Source of the DNA: Rhizobium sp. Leaf453
GTDB lineage: Bacteria > Pseudomonadota > Alphaproteobacteria > Rhizobiales > Rhizobiaceae
Assembly (NCBI RefSeq): GCF_001425605.1
Contig: NZ_LMRG01000008.1
Span: 62,001 to 126,000, forward strand
Direction of reading: 5' to 3'
DNA length: 64,000 bases
Both the position numbers and the translations under genes were made by a program. Numbering within the stretch: the stretch's first letter is position 1; each line of letters begins with the position of its first letter. Shown here one piece after another: positions 18,299 to 27,669 of the stretch. A model generated the notes under the pieces. It was not told the origin of the DNA. It searched no databases and saw only the letters and a list, made by a program, of their open reading frames with translations.

Positions 18299-19567
18299 TC
18301 ACTGCACCAGAATGGCCCGAAAATCGTTGACATTCGTGCCGGTCGGGCCGGGTTTGAAGATGTCGCCGATTGCATCGAAAGCAGTCCAGGCGTCGTTTCG
18401 ATCCAAAAATGCCGCCCCATCCATGCCGGCTGAAGCCAGCCGGGATATGGTCGAACTGTTCGCAAAGGCACCGGCATTGTCCTCCGATCCGTCAATGCCG
18501 TCCGTGTCGGCCGCCAGCGCGGAGATGCCCCCAGCGCCATCTATCCCGAGCGCCAATGACAGCAGGAATTCGGTATTGCGCCCGCCCTTGCCCTTGCCTC
18601 GAATGGTCACCGTCGTCTCGCCGCCAGACAGGATGAGCACCGGTTTGCGGAACGGCTGGTCGCGGGCAACAACTTCACGGGCGATCGCCGCATGGATGCG
18701 GCCGACTTCGCGCGCCTCGCCTTCCATCGCATCGGACAGGATGACAGCTTCGATCCCGGCTGCTCTTGCCCGTTCGGCTGCTGCTTCCAGTGAAACGGCG
18801 GCGGAGGCGACGAGGCGGATATCGTTGCGCCGGAATTTGGTATCGGACGGATCGGGTGCGGCGGAGGCCTCGCTGCGGATGAAGGCCATGACCTTTTCCG
18901 GCAGGTCCAGGCGATAGCGTTCGATCAGGCGAAGGGCATCCTCGCGGGTGCTCCTGTCCGGAATGGTCGGCCCCGAGGCCACCAGCGCCGGGTCGTCGCC
19001 GGGAATATCGGATACAACAAGCGAGACCACTTTGGCCGGCCAGGCGGCTGCCGCCAGCCTTCCGCCCTTGATGCCGGACACATGCTTGCGGATCGCGTTC
19101 ATCGCACTGATCGGCGCGCCGGAGGAGAGCAGAGCCTTGTTGACTGCGACCTCGTCATCCAGTGTCAGGTCGCCTGCCGGCAATGGCAGGAGTGCCGAAC
19201 CGCCGCCGCAGATCAGCGCCACGACCAGATCTTCTTCCGTCAGGCCGCTCACTTCCTTGAGCAACCGCCGGGAGGCCGTAAGACCATTTTCGTCCGGCAG
19301 CGGATGCGCAGCTTCCAAAACCTCGATCCGCTCGCAGGGTGCGGCATAACCGTAGCGCGTGACGACGGCGCCGGAGAGCGGCCCGTCCCATAGTTTCTCG
19401 AATACCTGCGCCATCTGGGCCGCGCCCTTGCCGGCGCCGAGGACCACGGTGCGGCCTTTCGGTTTTTCGGGCAGATTGGCAGCCAGCACCTTGGCTGGAT
19501 CGGCAGCAGCAACGGCCGTGTGAAACAGAGCCTCTAGAAAGGCCTTGGGGTTGGCGATCACGGCCAT
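18299..19567 (-). CDS. Glycerate 2-kinase (type-2 glycerate kinase, GckA/TtuD family)
   Basis: A 422-residue member of the MOFRL-type glycerate kinase family. Landmarks: VVLGAGKGAAQMAQ near residue 41, LICGGGSALLPLP near 117, SDIPGDDPALVASGPT near 186-201 and LSGGETTVTIRGKGKGGRNTEF near 310-332 (given in part). It phosphorylates D-glycerate to 2-phosphoglycerate; older entries call it hydroxypyruvate reductase. It is the last gene of the glyoxylate operon, which supports the glycerate role. Start at ATG 19565-19567 is favoured by GAGGACGACAAGC; an ATG 15 bases upstream has no ribosome site. Confidence 0.9.
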   Translation of the reverse strand: MAVIANPKAFLEALFHTAVAAADPAKVLAANLPEKPKGRTVVLGAGKGAAQMAQVFEKLWDGPLSGAVVTRYGYAAPCERIEVLEAAHPLPDENGLTASRRLLKEVSGLTEEDLVVALICGGGSALLPLPAGDLTLDDEVAVNKALLSSGAPISAMNAIRKHVSGIKGGRLAAAAWPAKVVSLVVSDIPGDDPALVASGPTIPDRSTREDALRLIERYRLDLPEKVMAFIRSEASAAPDPSDTKFRRNDIRLVASAAVSLEAAAERARAAGIEAVILSDAMEGEAREVGRIHAAIAREVVARDQPFRKPVLILSGGETTVTIRGKGKGGRNTEFLLSLALGIDGAGGISALAADTDGIDGSEDNAGAFANSSTISRLASAGMDGAAFLDRNDAWTAFDAIGDIFKPGPTGTNVNDFRAILVQ

Positions 19568-19596
19568 GCTTGTCGTCCTCATTTTACAAAAGAAGT

Positions 19597-19622
19597 GGGC
19601 GGTTGCCTCCCCGCAACCGCCC
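19597..19622 (-). terminator. Intercistronic hairpin between glxR and the glycerate kinase gene
   Basis: GGGCGGTTGC and GCAACCGCCC form a perfect 10-bp stem with a 6-base loop, 11 bases after the glxR stop. On the minus strand it is followed by ACTTCTTTTG, a weak T run. It may lower expression of the last gene or stabilise upstream mRNA. Confidence 0.55.
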
Positions 19623-19632
19623 GCCCGGATCG

Positions 19633-20517
19633 TCAGGCGACCGCGTGGTTGGCCATGCGCTCCAGCGCCTTGACGAGGCCCGAGTGATCAAGACCGCTGT
19701 CGCCATTGGCGGCGCAGTTGTTGAACAGTTCCTGTGTCGCCGCCGTGTTCGGCAGCGAGATGCCGAGCGACTTCGCACCCTGCAATGCAAGGTTCAGGTC
19801 CTTCTGGTGCAGCGAGATGCGGAAACCCGGATCGAAGGTGCGCTTGATCATCCGGTCACCGTGGACTTCTAGGATGCGCGAAGAGGCAAAGCCACCCATC
19901 AGCGCCTCGCGAACCCGGGCCGGATCCGCACCGGCCTTCGACGCGAACACCAGCGCCTCGGAAACCGCCTCGATCGTCAGCGCGACGATGATCTGGTTGG
20001 CGACCTTGGTCACCTGTCCATCTCCGCAATCGCCGACCAGCGTGATGTTCTTGCCCATCAGCTGGAACAGTGGCAGCGCGCGGTCGAAGCTCCCCTCGGT
20101 GCCGCCTGCCATGATCGACAGCGACGCATTCTTCGCACCGACTTCGCCGCCCGAGACCGGCGCGTCCATGTATTCGGCGCCCGTTTCGCGAACCGTCTTG
20201 GCGAATTCCTTTGTGTCGATCGGCGAGATCGAGCTCATGTCGATGACCAGCTTACCCTTGGACAGGCCGGAGGCAACGCCGTTCTCGCCGAACAGGACGT
20301 CCTTTACATCCGGCGTGTCCGGCAGCATCAGGATGGTGATGTCCACCTGCTCAGCCAGCGCCTTCGGCGTTTCAGCAAACTGCAGGCCGTTATCGAGCAG
20401 TTCCTGCTTCGGCGCGATATGGAATTTCGAGGTAACGACGGTGTGGCCGGCATCCTGCAGGTGGCGCGCCATCGGCGTGCCCATGATACCCAGTCCGATA
20501 AAGCCGATTGTGGCCAT
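19633..20517 (-). CDS. glxR: 2-hydroxy-3-oxopropionate (tartronate semialdehyde) reductase
   Basis: A 294-residue beta-hydroxyacid dehydrogenase. The NAD motif GFIGLGIMGTPMA opens the protein, the substrate motif DAPVSGGEVGAKNASL is near residue 117, and the catalytic Lys lies in KVANQIIVALTIEA near 168. It reduces the tartronate semialdehyde made by Gcl to glycerate. The start at 20517 places the Rossmann motif at residue 4. Five bases separate it from hyi upstream. The gcl-hyi-glxR order is that of the classical glyoxylate operon. Confidence 0.93.
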   Translation of the reverse strand: MATIGFIGLGIMGTPMARHLQDAGHTVVTSKFHIAPKQELLDNGLQFAETPKALAEQVDITILMLPDTPDVKDVLFGENGVASGLSKGKLVIDMSSISPIDTKEFAKTVRETGAEYMDAPVSGGEVGAKNASLSIMAGGTEGSFDRALPLFQLMGKNITLVGDCGDGQVTKVANQIIVALTIEAVSEALVFASKAGADPARVREALMGGFASSRILEVHGDRMIKRTFDPGFRISLHQKDLNLALQGAKSLGISLPNTAATQELFNNCAANGDSGLDHSGLVKALERMANHAVA

Positions 20518-20522
20518 GATGC

Positions 20523-21335
20523 TTAGCTCCTGATCTTGATGATATCTGCACTGCGGGCGGATCTGGTGGCTGCAAGCCATCCCAGTCCTTCGGATGTCGT
20601 CGTGCGCGGCTTGTATTCGCAGCCTATCCAGCCGTCGTATCCGGCCGCATCGAGCGCCTCGAAAACGAAGGGATAGTTGATCTCGCCGGTGCCCGGTTCG
20701 TTGCGTCCGGGATTATCGGCCAGCTGGACATGGGCGATCTGCGCCTGGTGCTTTTTGAAAGTTGCGACCAACTCGCCCTCGGTCCGCTGCTGGTGGTAGA
20801 GGTCGTACTGGATGAACAGGTTGTCGCTGCCGACTTCGGCGATGATCGAGGCTGCCTGTTCCACCGTGTTGAGGTAGAAGCCAGGAATATCGAAGCGGTT
20901 GATGGGCTCGATCAGCAACCGAATGCCGTGTTTACCCAGTTCCGTCGCCGCCAGCTTCAGGTTGGCGACGAAGGTGGCGCGCAGCACGCTGTCGGAAACG
21001 CCGACCGGCGCGATGCCGGAGAGGCAGTTGATTTGCGTGCAGCCAAGCGTCGTCGCGTAATCGATAGCCGAGGCGACACCACGGCGGAATTCGTCGACCC
21101 GGTCCGGCAGGATGGCAATACCGCGCTCGCCGCCGGCCCAGTTGCCGGCCGGCAGGTTGTGCAGGATCTGGGTGAGGCCATTGACCTCCAGCGCCGCCTT
21201 TAGCGCCTTGGCGTCGAAGTCGTAGGGGAAGAGATACTCGACGGCATCGAAGCCTGCCTTGGCGGCCAGCGCGAACCGGTCGAGAAACGGCAATTCGTTG
21301 AAGAGCATGGTCAGGTTTGCCGCAAACTTGGGCAT
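20523..21335 (-). CDS. hyi: Hydroxypyruvate isomerase
   Basis: A 270-residue TIM-barrel enzyme of the expected size (E. coli Hyi is about 258). Family blocks FAANLTMLFNELPFLDRF at the N-terminus, LIEPINRFDIPGFYLNT (metal-binding Glu) near residue 139, QYDLYHQQ near 175 and the C-terminal WIGCEYKP are present. It interconverts hydroxypyruvate and tartronate semialdehyde. The related OtnI (2-oxo-tetronate isomerase) has a similar sequence, so that activity is possible, but placement between gcl and glxR supports Hyi. Confidence 0.92.
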   Translation of the reverse strand: MPKFAANLTMLFNELPFLDRFALAAKAGFDAVEYLFPYDFDAKALKAALEVNGLTQILHNLPAGNWAGGERGIAILPDRVDEFRRGVASAIDYATTLGCTQINCLSGIAPVGVSDSVLRATFVANLKLAATELGKHGIRLLIEPINRFDIPGFYLNTVEQAASIIAEVGSDNLFIQYDLYHQQRTEGELVATFKKHQAQIAHVQLADNPGRNEPGTGEINYPFVFEALDAAGYDGWIGCEYKPRTTTSEGLGWLAATRSARSADIIKIRS

Positions 21336-21357
21336 GAAATGTCCTCCTTGTTCTCAC

Positions 21358-23142
21358 TCAATCGATGAGCGCCATGATCGCCGTCGGGGCATCCTCGCCG
21401 CGCTCGGCAAGCTCCTCGAACTCGACGACCGAATTGATGTCGGCGCCCATGGAAATGTTGGTGACGCGCTCCAGAATGAACTCGATGACAACGGGCACCT
21501 GGTGCTCGTCCATCAGGTCCTTGGCTCTTGAGAAAGCCTCTTGGAATTCGTTCGGGCTGCGGACCCGGATTGCCTTGCAACCCAGCCCTTCGGCCACCGC
21601 TACATGATCGACGCCATAACCCTTCTCCGCATCGCCGGAGTGATTGATGTTGTCGAAGGCAAGGCTCACCTCGAAATCCATGGCAAAACCGCGCTGCGCC
21701 TGACGGATGAGGCCGAGATAGGAATTGTTCACGACCACATGAAGGTAAGGCAGCTTGTGCTGGGCGCCGACGGCCAGTTCCTCGATCATGAACTGAAAGT
21801 CATAGTCGCCGGACAGCGCCACGATCGGACGATCCGGATCGGCAGCGCGCACGCCGAGCGCTGCGGGTAGCGTCCAGCCGAGTGGGCCGGCTTGACCGCA
21901 ATTGATCCAGTTGCGCGGCTTGTAGACATGCAGGAATTGCGCGCCGGCAATCTGGCTGAGGCCGATGGTCGAGACGTAGCATGTGTCGCGGCCGAACGCC
22001 TTGTTCATTTCCTCGTAAACACGTTGTGGCTTCAGCGGCGTCTGGTCGAAATGCGTCTTGCGCAGCATGGTCCGCTTGCGCTCGCGGCATTCTTCCGCCC
22101 AGCCCGACCAGTCCTTCAGCTTGCCCGCTGTCTTCCATTCCGTCGCAACGTCGAGGAACAGCTTCAGCGCTGCCCCCGCATCCGAGACAATGCCGAAATC
22201 CGGTGCGAAGACGCGGCCGATCTGGGTCGGTTCGATATCGACATGGACGAATTTCCGGCCTTCCGTATAGGTCGGAACGTTGCCGGTGTGCCGATTGGCC
22301 CAGCGGTTGCCGACACCGAGCACGAAGTCGGAAGCGAGCAGGTTGGCATTGCCGTAGCGATGCGATGTCTGCAGCCCGCACATGCCGGCCATCAGCGGAT
22401 GGTCGTCGGGGATCGTGCCCCAGCCCATCAGCGTCGGAATGACCGGGATGCCGGTGATCTCGGCAAACTCTGTGAGCAGATCGGATGCATCCGCATTGAT
22501 GATGCCGCCGCCGGCGACGATCAGCGGACGCTCCGCCTCGTTCAGCATGGCGATCGCCTTCTCGGCCTGAGCCCGCGTGGCCGATGGCTTGTAGGGTTCG
22601 AGCGAGGCGTAGGTGTCGATATCGAACTCGATCTCGGCCAACTGGACATCGACCGGCAGGTCGATCAGCACCGGACCGGGCCGACCTGAGCGCATCAGGT
22701 GGAACGCCTTCTGGAAGACGAACGGCACCAGCGCCGGCTCCATGACGGTCACGGCCCATTTGGTCAGCGGCCCCGCGATCTTGGCGATATCGACTGCCTG
22801 GAAATCCTCCTTGTCGAGCCGGGCGCGGGGCGCCTGGCCGGTGATGCAGAGGATCGGGATCGAATCCGCCGAGGCCGAATAAAGCCCGGTGATCATGTCT
22901 GTACCGGCCGGGCCTGATGTGCCGATGCAGACACCGATATTTCCGTGCTCGGCGCGGGTGTACCCCTCGGCCATATGGGAAGCACCCTCGACATGCCGCG
23001 CCAGAATATGCCGCACCGAACCGCGCGCCTTCAGCGCCGAATAAAAGGGATTGATCGCAGCACCAGGGACACCGAAGGCACAATCCACGCCTTCTCTCTC
23101 CAGAACCAGAACCGCCGCATCAACCGCGCGCATTTTCGCCAT
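21358..23142 (-). CDS. gcl: Glyoxylate carboligase
   Basis: A 594-residue thiamine diphosphate enzyme, the normal Gcl length. The N-terminal [16 protein letters not shown] is the Gcl version of the region where other TPP enzymes have the catalytic Glu. The FAD-site middle domain, and the TPP-binding motif starting at [16 protein letters not shown] and ending in VVNNSYLG, are seen. It joins two glyoxylates into tartronate semialdehyde and CO2. ATG 23140-23142 is chosen because GGAGGATCAAGTC precedes it; an ATG 15 bases upstream lies before that ribosome site. First gene of the operon. Confidence 0.96.
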   Translation of the reverse strand: MAKMRAVDAAVLVLEREGVDCAFGVPGAAINPFYSALKARGSVRHILARHVEGASHMAEGYTRAEHGNIGVCIGTSGPAGTDMITGLYSASADSIPILCITGQAPRARLDKEDFQAVDIAKIAGPLTKWAVTVMEPALVPFVFQKAFHLMRSGRPGPVLIDLPVDVQLAEIEFDIDTYASLEPYKPSATRAQAEKAIAMLNEAERPLIVAGGGIINADASDLLTEFAEITGIPVIPTLMGWGTIPDDHPLMAGMCGLQTSHRYGNANLLASDFVLGVGNRWANRHTGNVPTYTEGRKFVHVDIEPTQIGRVFAPDFGIVSDAGAALKLFLDVATEWKTAGKLKDWSGWAEECRERKRTMLRKTHFDQTPLKPQRVYEEMNKAFGRDTCYVSTIGLSQIAGAQFLHVYKPRNWINCGQAGPLGWTLPAALGVRAADPDRPIVALSGDYDFQFMIEELAVGAQHKLPYLHVVVNNSYLGLIRQAQRGFAMDFEVSLAFDNINHSGDAEKGYGVDHVAVAEGLGCKAIRVRSPNEFQEAFSRAKDLMDEHQVPVVIEFILERVTNISMGADINSVVEFEELAERGEDAPTAIMALID

Positions 23143-23205
23143 GACTTGATCCTCCATCGTCGTGAGGATCAGGGTAGATCAAATTTCCGGCCGCGCAATT
23201 TCTAA

Positions 23206-23222
23206 ATGGAAATCATTCCCAT
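23206..23222. promoter_or_regulatory. Palindrome ATGGAAATCATTCCCAT, candidate IclR-type operator
   Basis: The 17-bp element is symmetric at almost all positions (ATGGRAA half-sites) and lies 64 bases upstream of gcl, with another TGGAAAT copy at 23226-23233. Glyoxylate operon IclR regulators (AllR, GclR) bind TGGAAA-type half-sites, and an IclR gene is divergent next door. The wider gap 23143-23523 otherwise holds only the repeat element. Confidence 0.5.
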
Positions 23223-23312
23223 CATGTGGAAATAAACATTTTCAATGAATCGGACATGAATGGAGAGGAACTTCAACGCTGATAGATGTAAAAGGGAGTT
23301 CCGATAGCGGAA

Positions 23313-23469
23313 GCGATCTTCCTCTTCTCCCCAGCGGGGAAAAGTGCCGAGTGAAAAGAGGCGATGAGGGCGGCTCCGGCTACGCCGAAGCCATATCAAA
23401 GATGCCTTCGGCCCCCTCATCCGGCCCTCCGGGCCACCTTCTCCCCGGTGGGGAGAAGAGGAAGATCGC
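23313..23469. repeat. RIME-like intergenic element with 20-bp perfect terminal inverted repeats
   Basis: GCGATCTTCCTCTTCTCCCC at 23313-23332 is matched exactly by its reverse complement at 23450-23469; the symmetry continues imperfectly outward. Inside, CCCCTCATCCGGCCCTCCGG and CACCTTCTCCCCGGTGGGGAG are the typical text of the rhizobial intergenic mosaic element (RIME1), present in many copies in Rhizobiaceae. No frame inside is coding. It can fold into a long cruciform or RNA hairpin between gcl and the IclR gene. Confidence 0.8.
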
Positions 23470-23523
23470 TCTGCGCTCATCGATACTTGAAATGTCATTG
23501 CCGAAGAAAACCACGGACCCACC

Positions 23524-24360
23524 ATGCCCGACCAGCCACTTAAACAGGACACCCAACGCGGAAAGCGCGGCCGCAAGGCCGGTGAAAATGCCGTTCCGTC
23601 CTCCGTGCAGGTTCTCGATCGCAGCCTGACGCTGCTCGATCTCGTGGCGTCGTCTGATGGCGCCGTCCTGACCGAACTTTCCGATAAATCCGGCATGGCG
23701 CCATCCACGGTCCATCGCCTGCTCACCTCGCTTGCCGGCCACGGCATGGTCACCCATGACGCCGAGACCGGTGCGTGGACCATCGGGCTTAAAGCTTTTG
23801 AGATCGGCAATGCCTTCCTGCGCTTCCGCAAGCTCGGCACGATCAGCCGTCCCTTCCTGAAGCAGTTGATGGAACGCTCCGGCGAAACCGCCAATATCGG
23901 CATCGAGGATGGCGGCGATGTCGTGTTCATCTCGCAGGTCGAAAGCCATGCGCCGATGCGTGCCTTCTTCCGTCCTGGCCGCCGTGGCCCGATCCACGCG
24001 TCGGGCATCGGCAAGGCCATTCTCTCGACCTGGCCGGATGGCGACATCGAGCGCCTATTGTCGCCGCGCCCGCTTGCCCGCTTCACGGAGAAGACCCGCG
24101 ACAGCCTGCCGAAGCTATTGGCAGACCTCGCAATCATCCGGGCAAGGAGATGGTCGATCGACGACGAGGAGCACACGCTGGGTATGCGCTGCCTCGCCGC
24201 GCCGATCTTCAACGAATATGGCGAGGCGATCGCCGGAATTTCGATCTCGGGACCGGCCGTGCGCCTGCCGGACGCGACGCTCGCCGAGCTCGGCCCAGCG
24301 GTACGGGCCGCTGCCGATGACCTGACGCGGGCAATGGGCGGGCGGTTTCCTACCCGCTGA
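23524..24360 (+). CDS. IclR-family transcriptional regulator of the glyoxylate operon
   Basis: A 278-residue regulator. The N-terminal winged helix (about residues 28-85) has VQVLDRSLTLLDLV, LTELSDKSGMAPSTVHRLL and GHGMV; the C-terminal IclR effector domain has GPIHASGIGKAIL near 160 and GMRCLAAPIFN near 220. The basic N-terminal tail (KRGRKAG) is short and may contact DNA. It is divergent from gcl with an IclR-like palindrome between them, so it probably represses gcl-hyi-glxR-kinase and responds to glyoxylate or a related acid. That link is inferred from position. Confidence 0.88.
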   Translation: MPDQPLKQDTQRGKRGRKAGENAVPSSVQVLDRSLTLLDLVASSDGAVLTELSDKSGMAPSTVHRLLTSLAGHGMVTHDAETGAWTIGLKAFEIGNAFLRFRKLGTISRPFLKQLMERSGETANIGIEDGGDVVFISQVESHAPMRAFFRPGRRGPIHASGIGKAILSTWPDGDIERLLSPRPLARFTEKTRDSLPKLLADLAIIRARRWSIDDEEHTLGMRCLAAPIFNEYGEAIAGISISGPAVRLPDATLAELGPAVRAAADDLTRAMGGRFPTR

Positions 24361-24369
24361 TATGCTGCC

Positions 24370-24798
24370 TTAATTCGCCTTCGGCTTCTTCTTCGCCGAT
24401 CGCGCCGTCACGTTGAGCGCCACCGCCGCCTGAATGAGCGCCTGAAATGCCGCCGGTTCGATCTCCTCGCCCTCGCGCAGATCGATCGCCCGCCGCGTAT
24501 TGCCTTCAAGACTGGAATTGAACAGGCCGGTGGGGTCCTCCAGCGAGGCGCCCTTGGCAAAGGTCAGTTTGACCACGGCCTTGTAGGTTTCGCCGGTGCA
24601 GAGAATGCCGTCATGCTCCCACACGGGCACGCCGCGCCATTTCCATTCCTCGACAATATCAGTATCCGCCTGCTTGATGAGATCACGGACCCTCGCAAGC
24701 GTCGCGCCACGCCAATCGGTCAGTTCGGCGATCCGCCCGTCGATCCGCTCGGATGGTGACGGCCCACTTGCGTCTTCAGCTTCAACCTTCTTCGGCAT
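24370..24798 (-). CDS. DUF1801 domain protein
   Basis: A 142-residue protein. The block TLARVRDLIKQADTDIVEEWKWRGVPVW (shown here by its ends TLARVRDL and WKWRGVPVW, residues about 33-60) and VVKLTFAKGASLEDP near 72-86 match the YdhG/DUF1801 fold, a small alpha/beta domain whose role is unknown. The tail TARSAKKKPKAN is strongly basic. A GAGGAGGAAAATCC ribosome site precedes the ATG. It converges on the IclR gene with only 9 bases between stops. Confidence 0.85.
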   Translation of the reverse strand: MPKKVEAEDASGPSPSERIDGRIAELTDWRGATLARVRDLIKQADTDIVEEWKWRGVPVWEHDGILCTGETYKAVVKLTFAKGASLEDPTGLFNSSLEGNTRRAIDLREGEEIEPAAFQALIQAAVALNVTARSAKKKPKAN

Positions 24799-24851
24799 GG
24801 ATTTTCCTCCTCACATACGGCTCCTCGACCCTTGATTTATGGCGACGTCGG

Positions 24852-24880
24852 CAAAAATCCACGCCGGGATCCCGGCGTGA
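24852..24880 (-). terminator. Rho-independent terminator after the GH25 gene
   Basis: CACGCCGGGATCCCGGCGTG (24859-24878) is a perfect 20-bp palindrome. On the minus strand it is followed by GATTTTTG, a T5 run, and it lies 45 bases past the stop codon of the GH25 gene. Confidence 0.85.
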
Positions 24881-24923
24881 AACTGCAGTATCAAGGATAT
24901 GAGGCGGCCGGTGGCCGTTCAGA

Positions 24924-25952
24924 TCAATTCCGCGCAACCCAATCGTGCCAGTCGTCCTCGCTGCCATGGAAGACATTCAGGTCGATCTTGCCCTCGACGC
25001 CATGCGACAGTCCGGAGCCGGAGTACTGCCAGAATAGCCACTTGCGGTCCGGATAGACCTTCGACGGATGGGCAGCGACGGAGCGCAGCCAGAACGGATG
25101 GTTCTTGAATTCGCCCGTCAGGTTGTCGCGATAGAAGTCCGGCGCGGTGTAGATCACCGGGCGTTTGCCGTAATGACGCTCCAGCTTGTCCATGAAGACC
25201 TGCATCTTCTCGAGCGTCTTGGCGCGCGACAGGCGGAAGCGGCAGCTGGATTCTCCATTGTATTCGACATCGATCACCGGCGGCAGCGCATCGGGATCGC
25301 GCGGCACGTTGCGGATGAACCATTCGGCCTGTTCACCGGCGGTGCGGCACCAGTAAAAGAAATGATAGGCGCCGCGCTTCAGGCCGGCGTCCTTCGCCCG
25401 CTTCCAGTTCTTCTTGAACATCGGGTCGAGATGGTCGCCGCCATCGGTCGCCTTGATATAGGCGAAGTTGGCGCCCTGCGTGCGCAGCCTTGCCCAGTCG
25501 ATCTCGCCCTGCCAGCGGGAAATATCGACACCATGCACGGCCATCTTTCGCGGCGAAGCCTTGCCGAAGTTGATCGGATGGGCATCACGGAACTGGCGGC
25601 TGTAGATCTGCGCACGACCGCGGCGAGTGCGCGGCTGCGCCTCCGGATTATCCGGCATCATCAGCGCGACAGGGCGCTCGGCCGGAACGGTCATGGCCTC
25701 GGTGGTCACGGATTCGAAGGCCTGCGGCTGCGGCACCTGCCCCGCCCAGGCCAGTTGTTCCGGATGACTTTCATTTTCGGCGGCGGCGATGATCGCGCCG
25801 ACATCATTTGCCGGCACAGGGCCGCTTGCGACCGAGCTTGTAACCTCCTTGGAAGGCAACCCGGCAGACAGGCTTTCCGGGCCGGAACTGGACGTGCATC
25901 CAGCCAGGGCAATACCGCCAAGAAGAAGTGCTGAAAGAGCCGAAAAACGCAT
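24924..25952 (-). CDS. Glycoside hydrolase family 25 (lysozyme-like) lipoprotein
   Basis: A 342-residue protein. It starts with a lipoprotein signal, MRFSALSALLLGGIALAGC, with the lipobox Cys at residue 19, then a low-complexity linker to about residue 130, and a GH25 domain. The catalytic Asp/Glu motifs are visible: VHGVDISRWQGEIDW, FAYIKATDGG, and PPVIDVEYNGESS, with YTAPDFY and the C-terminal LFWQYSGSG. GH25 enzymes cleave the glycan of peptidoglycan. A membrane-anchored copy likely remodels the wall. The start at 25952 fits the lipoprotein signal; an 18-residue longer start is possible. Confidence 0.88.
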   Translation of the reverse strand: MRFSALSALLLGGIALAGCTSSSGPESLSAGLPSKEVTSSVASGPVPANDVGAIIAAAENESHPEQLAWAGQVPQPQAFESVTTEAMTVPAERPVALMMPDNPEAQPRTRRGRAQIYSRQFRDAHPINFGKASPRKMAVHGVDISRWQGEIDWARLRTQGANFAYIKATDGGDHLDPMFKKNWKRAKDAGLKRGAYHFFYWCRTAGEQAEWFIRNVPRDPDALPPVIDVEYNGESSCRFRLSRAKTLEKMQVFMDKLERHYGKRPVIYTAPDFYRDNLTGEFKNHPFWLRSVAAHPSKVYPDRKWLFWQYSGSGLSHGVEGKIDLNVFHGSEDDWHDWVARN

Positions 25953-26102
25953 TGGAACCCGCACGCAAAACAAAATCCGGGCGCACCCCGCCCCCATTGT
26001 CTTCAATTGCTAACGGAAAATTACCAACAAATGCTGAATCCGAATTAATTCGGGAAGCGTTGCGCAAAAACGACGGTGGTGACGGCGGCGCTTTGCTACG
26101 GC

Positions 26103-26951
26103 TCAATCCAGGGATTTGAGGTCATCGGGCACGGCATATTCCCGACCATTGTAGGTCAGGCGCATGGTCGATTCTTTCGGACCGTCACGCTTTTCCACGC
26201 ATTCGCCATTCGCCGCCACGCTCGCGACCGTCGTCGAGGAAGTCTCCGACACCAGAATATCCGCATAGCCGTTGTGGGCGGTGGACTGCATCGAAAGCGT
26301 CCGGCTCGTTTCGTCGAAGGTTCCCGCGCAATTCGTATCCCACTCACCGTGATTGTCACTCACGGTGATGCCGGCAAGCACAGAAACGAGTTTGCCATTC
26401 GCGATCGTATAAAGCGAAAGCCCGACCTCGCCGAACGGATTGAGCCCGGAACTGCCATGCTGGAAAATCCGCAGGCCGAACGCCATCTGCTGCCGCGCCA
26501 GCCGGTAACGCGCCGTGTCGAAGGCAATCTTCGTGATCCGCACCGCATCATCCGCCATGCGACCGGCTAGATAGAGACGCTGCCGGACATCGAGGCTCGC
26601 CGCATCGAGCACCAGCAATTCAAGATCGCCCTCATTGCCATCATTCGATTGCGCCCCGATCAGCGGCACCGCAACCAGCATCACTTCGGGATGCGCCGGC
26701 CAGATGCGGCAGATCATGGCATGCGGATCGTCGCTGGCGCTCTCCGCCGGCAAAGTGATCGCCAGATTATTGAAGCTGAACCCAGTCTCCGACGTTTTCA
26801 CTGCATCCGGATAGGCCCGCTGGATAATCGCAGCCGCCTGCCCACCGCATCCGTCTTCAGCGAAGGCGAACTGTGTACCGGAGAGGAACGCGGCTGAAAC
26901 CAGAAGGCAGCGTAGAATGGCGATTTGAAGGGTCATGAGGGAAAGTTGCAT
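26103..26951 (-). CDS. Secreted protein of unknown function
   Basis: A 282-residue protein with a clear signal peptide (LRCLLVSAAFLSGTQFAFA-EDG, cleaved near residue 31). The mature part has no family I recognise. Four or five cysteines (DGCGG, MICRIW, DTNCAGTF, GECVEK) may form disulfides, and the pattern of alternating beta-like segments (LELLVLDAAS, LRIFQHGSSG, TMRLTYNGREY) suggests a beta-rich fold. The ATG at 26951 or one five codons later could be used. It is divergent from the membrane protein at 27097 and probably periplasmic. Confidence 0.7.
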   Translation of the reverse strand: MQLSLMTLQIAILRCLLVSAAFLSGTQFAFAEDGCGGQAAAIIQRAYPDAVKTSETGFSFNNLAITLPAESASDDPHAMICRIWPAHPEVMLVAVPLIGAQSNDGNEGDLELLVLDAASLDVRQRLYLAGRMADDAVRITKIAFDTARYRLARQQMAFGLRIFQHGSSGLNPFGEVGLSLYTIANGKLVSVLAGITVSDNHGEWDTNCAGTFDETSRTLSMQSTAHNGYADILVSETSSTTVASVAANGECVEKRDGPKESTMRLTYNGREYAVPDDLKSLD

Positions 26952-27096
26952 ACTGTGTTTGAAATGACAAACGCGCGGATTAGGGCGTGAGCGTATCGCT
27001 TTTCCGGGGATTGCCAAAGTCGTCGTTCGGAGTGACATTTCCGGACTGAAGCAATGCCTTTCCCGGCAGAGCGGCCCGAATTCCACAGAGCTGAAC

Positions 27097-27600
27097 ATGG
27101 CGGGCGGTGAACAACAGAACACAACCCTGGCTGCGCGGGTCGCGTGGCCCTTGCTCGTCCTCACGGCCGCGCTGCAGGTCTATATCGGGCTGTCGTCCGT
27201 GGCCTATGTGTTCATGGGCGTACCGAACCAGGCGTCCGGGTTTGGTGGGTGGGTCCAGGCGGCCATGGGCGTGCTTCAGGTCGCTGCCGCCGTCATCGCT
27301 TTCTTGCTTGCCGCCCGGCGCGATCTTCGCGACACCACCCTTACCGTCGCCGCGAGCCTGATGCTGGGCTGGCTTTCCACCGTCCCCTTCACCCTTGAGC
27401 AAGGGCTCAACTTCCACGGCGACGATAAATTTACCCCGGTCTACTTCGTGATATCGCCCGTCCTCGCAATCGCTGCCGCAACGCTTGCATGGCGCAACGT
27501 CCATCCGGTCGCCGCCGCCCTCATCGCCAGCGCCATGACTTTCATCGGCATCCTGATCGTTATCGCGTTTTCCGTTATCATCGCCATCTACGGCTTCTAA
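27097..27600 (+). CDS. Small four-helix membrane protein, unknown
   Basis: A 167-residue hydrophobic protein with about four to five membrane spans (LLVLTAALQVYIGLSSVAYV, MGVLQVAAAVIAFLLA, TLTVAASLMLGWLSTV, PVYFVISPVLAIAAATLAW, and a final IGILIVIAFSVIIAIYGF). A loop after the third span has FTLEQGLNFHGDD. No catalytic motif is seen and I do not recognise the family. Codon use is as in its neighbours. The ribosome site is weak. Confidence 0.65.
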   Translation: MAGGEQQNTTLAARVAWPLLVLTAALQVYIGLSSVAYVFMGVPNQASGFGGWVQAAMGVLQVAAAVIAFLLAARRDLRDTTLTVAASLMLGWLSTVPFTLEQGLNFHGDDKFTPVYFVISPVLAIAAATLAWRNVHPVAAALIASAMTFIGILIVIAFSVIIAIYGF

Positions 27601-27669
27601 CGGGGCGCGATACTCAAGCCCGGTCGCAAGACGATTGCCGATGTTGTCTTGGATGGAACGGCCAATCCG

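Noticed and set aside
23202-24212. A long minus-strand frame opposite the IclR gene.
   Set aside because: Composition is Ser/Arg-rich and it crosses the RIME element; the plus-strand IclR gene has clear motifs.
24859-24878. Perfect 20-bp palindrome considered as an operator.
   Set aside because: The following T run and its place after the GH25 stop fit a terminator better.
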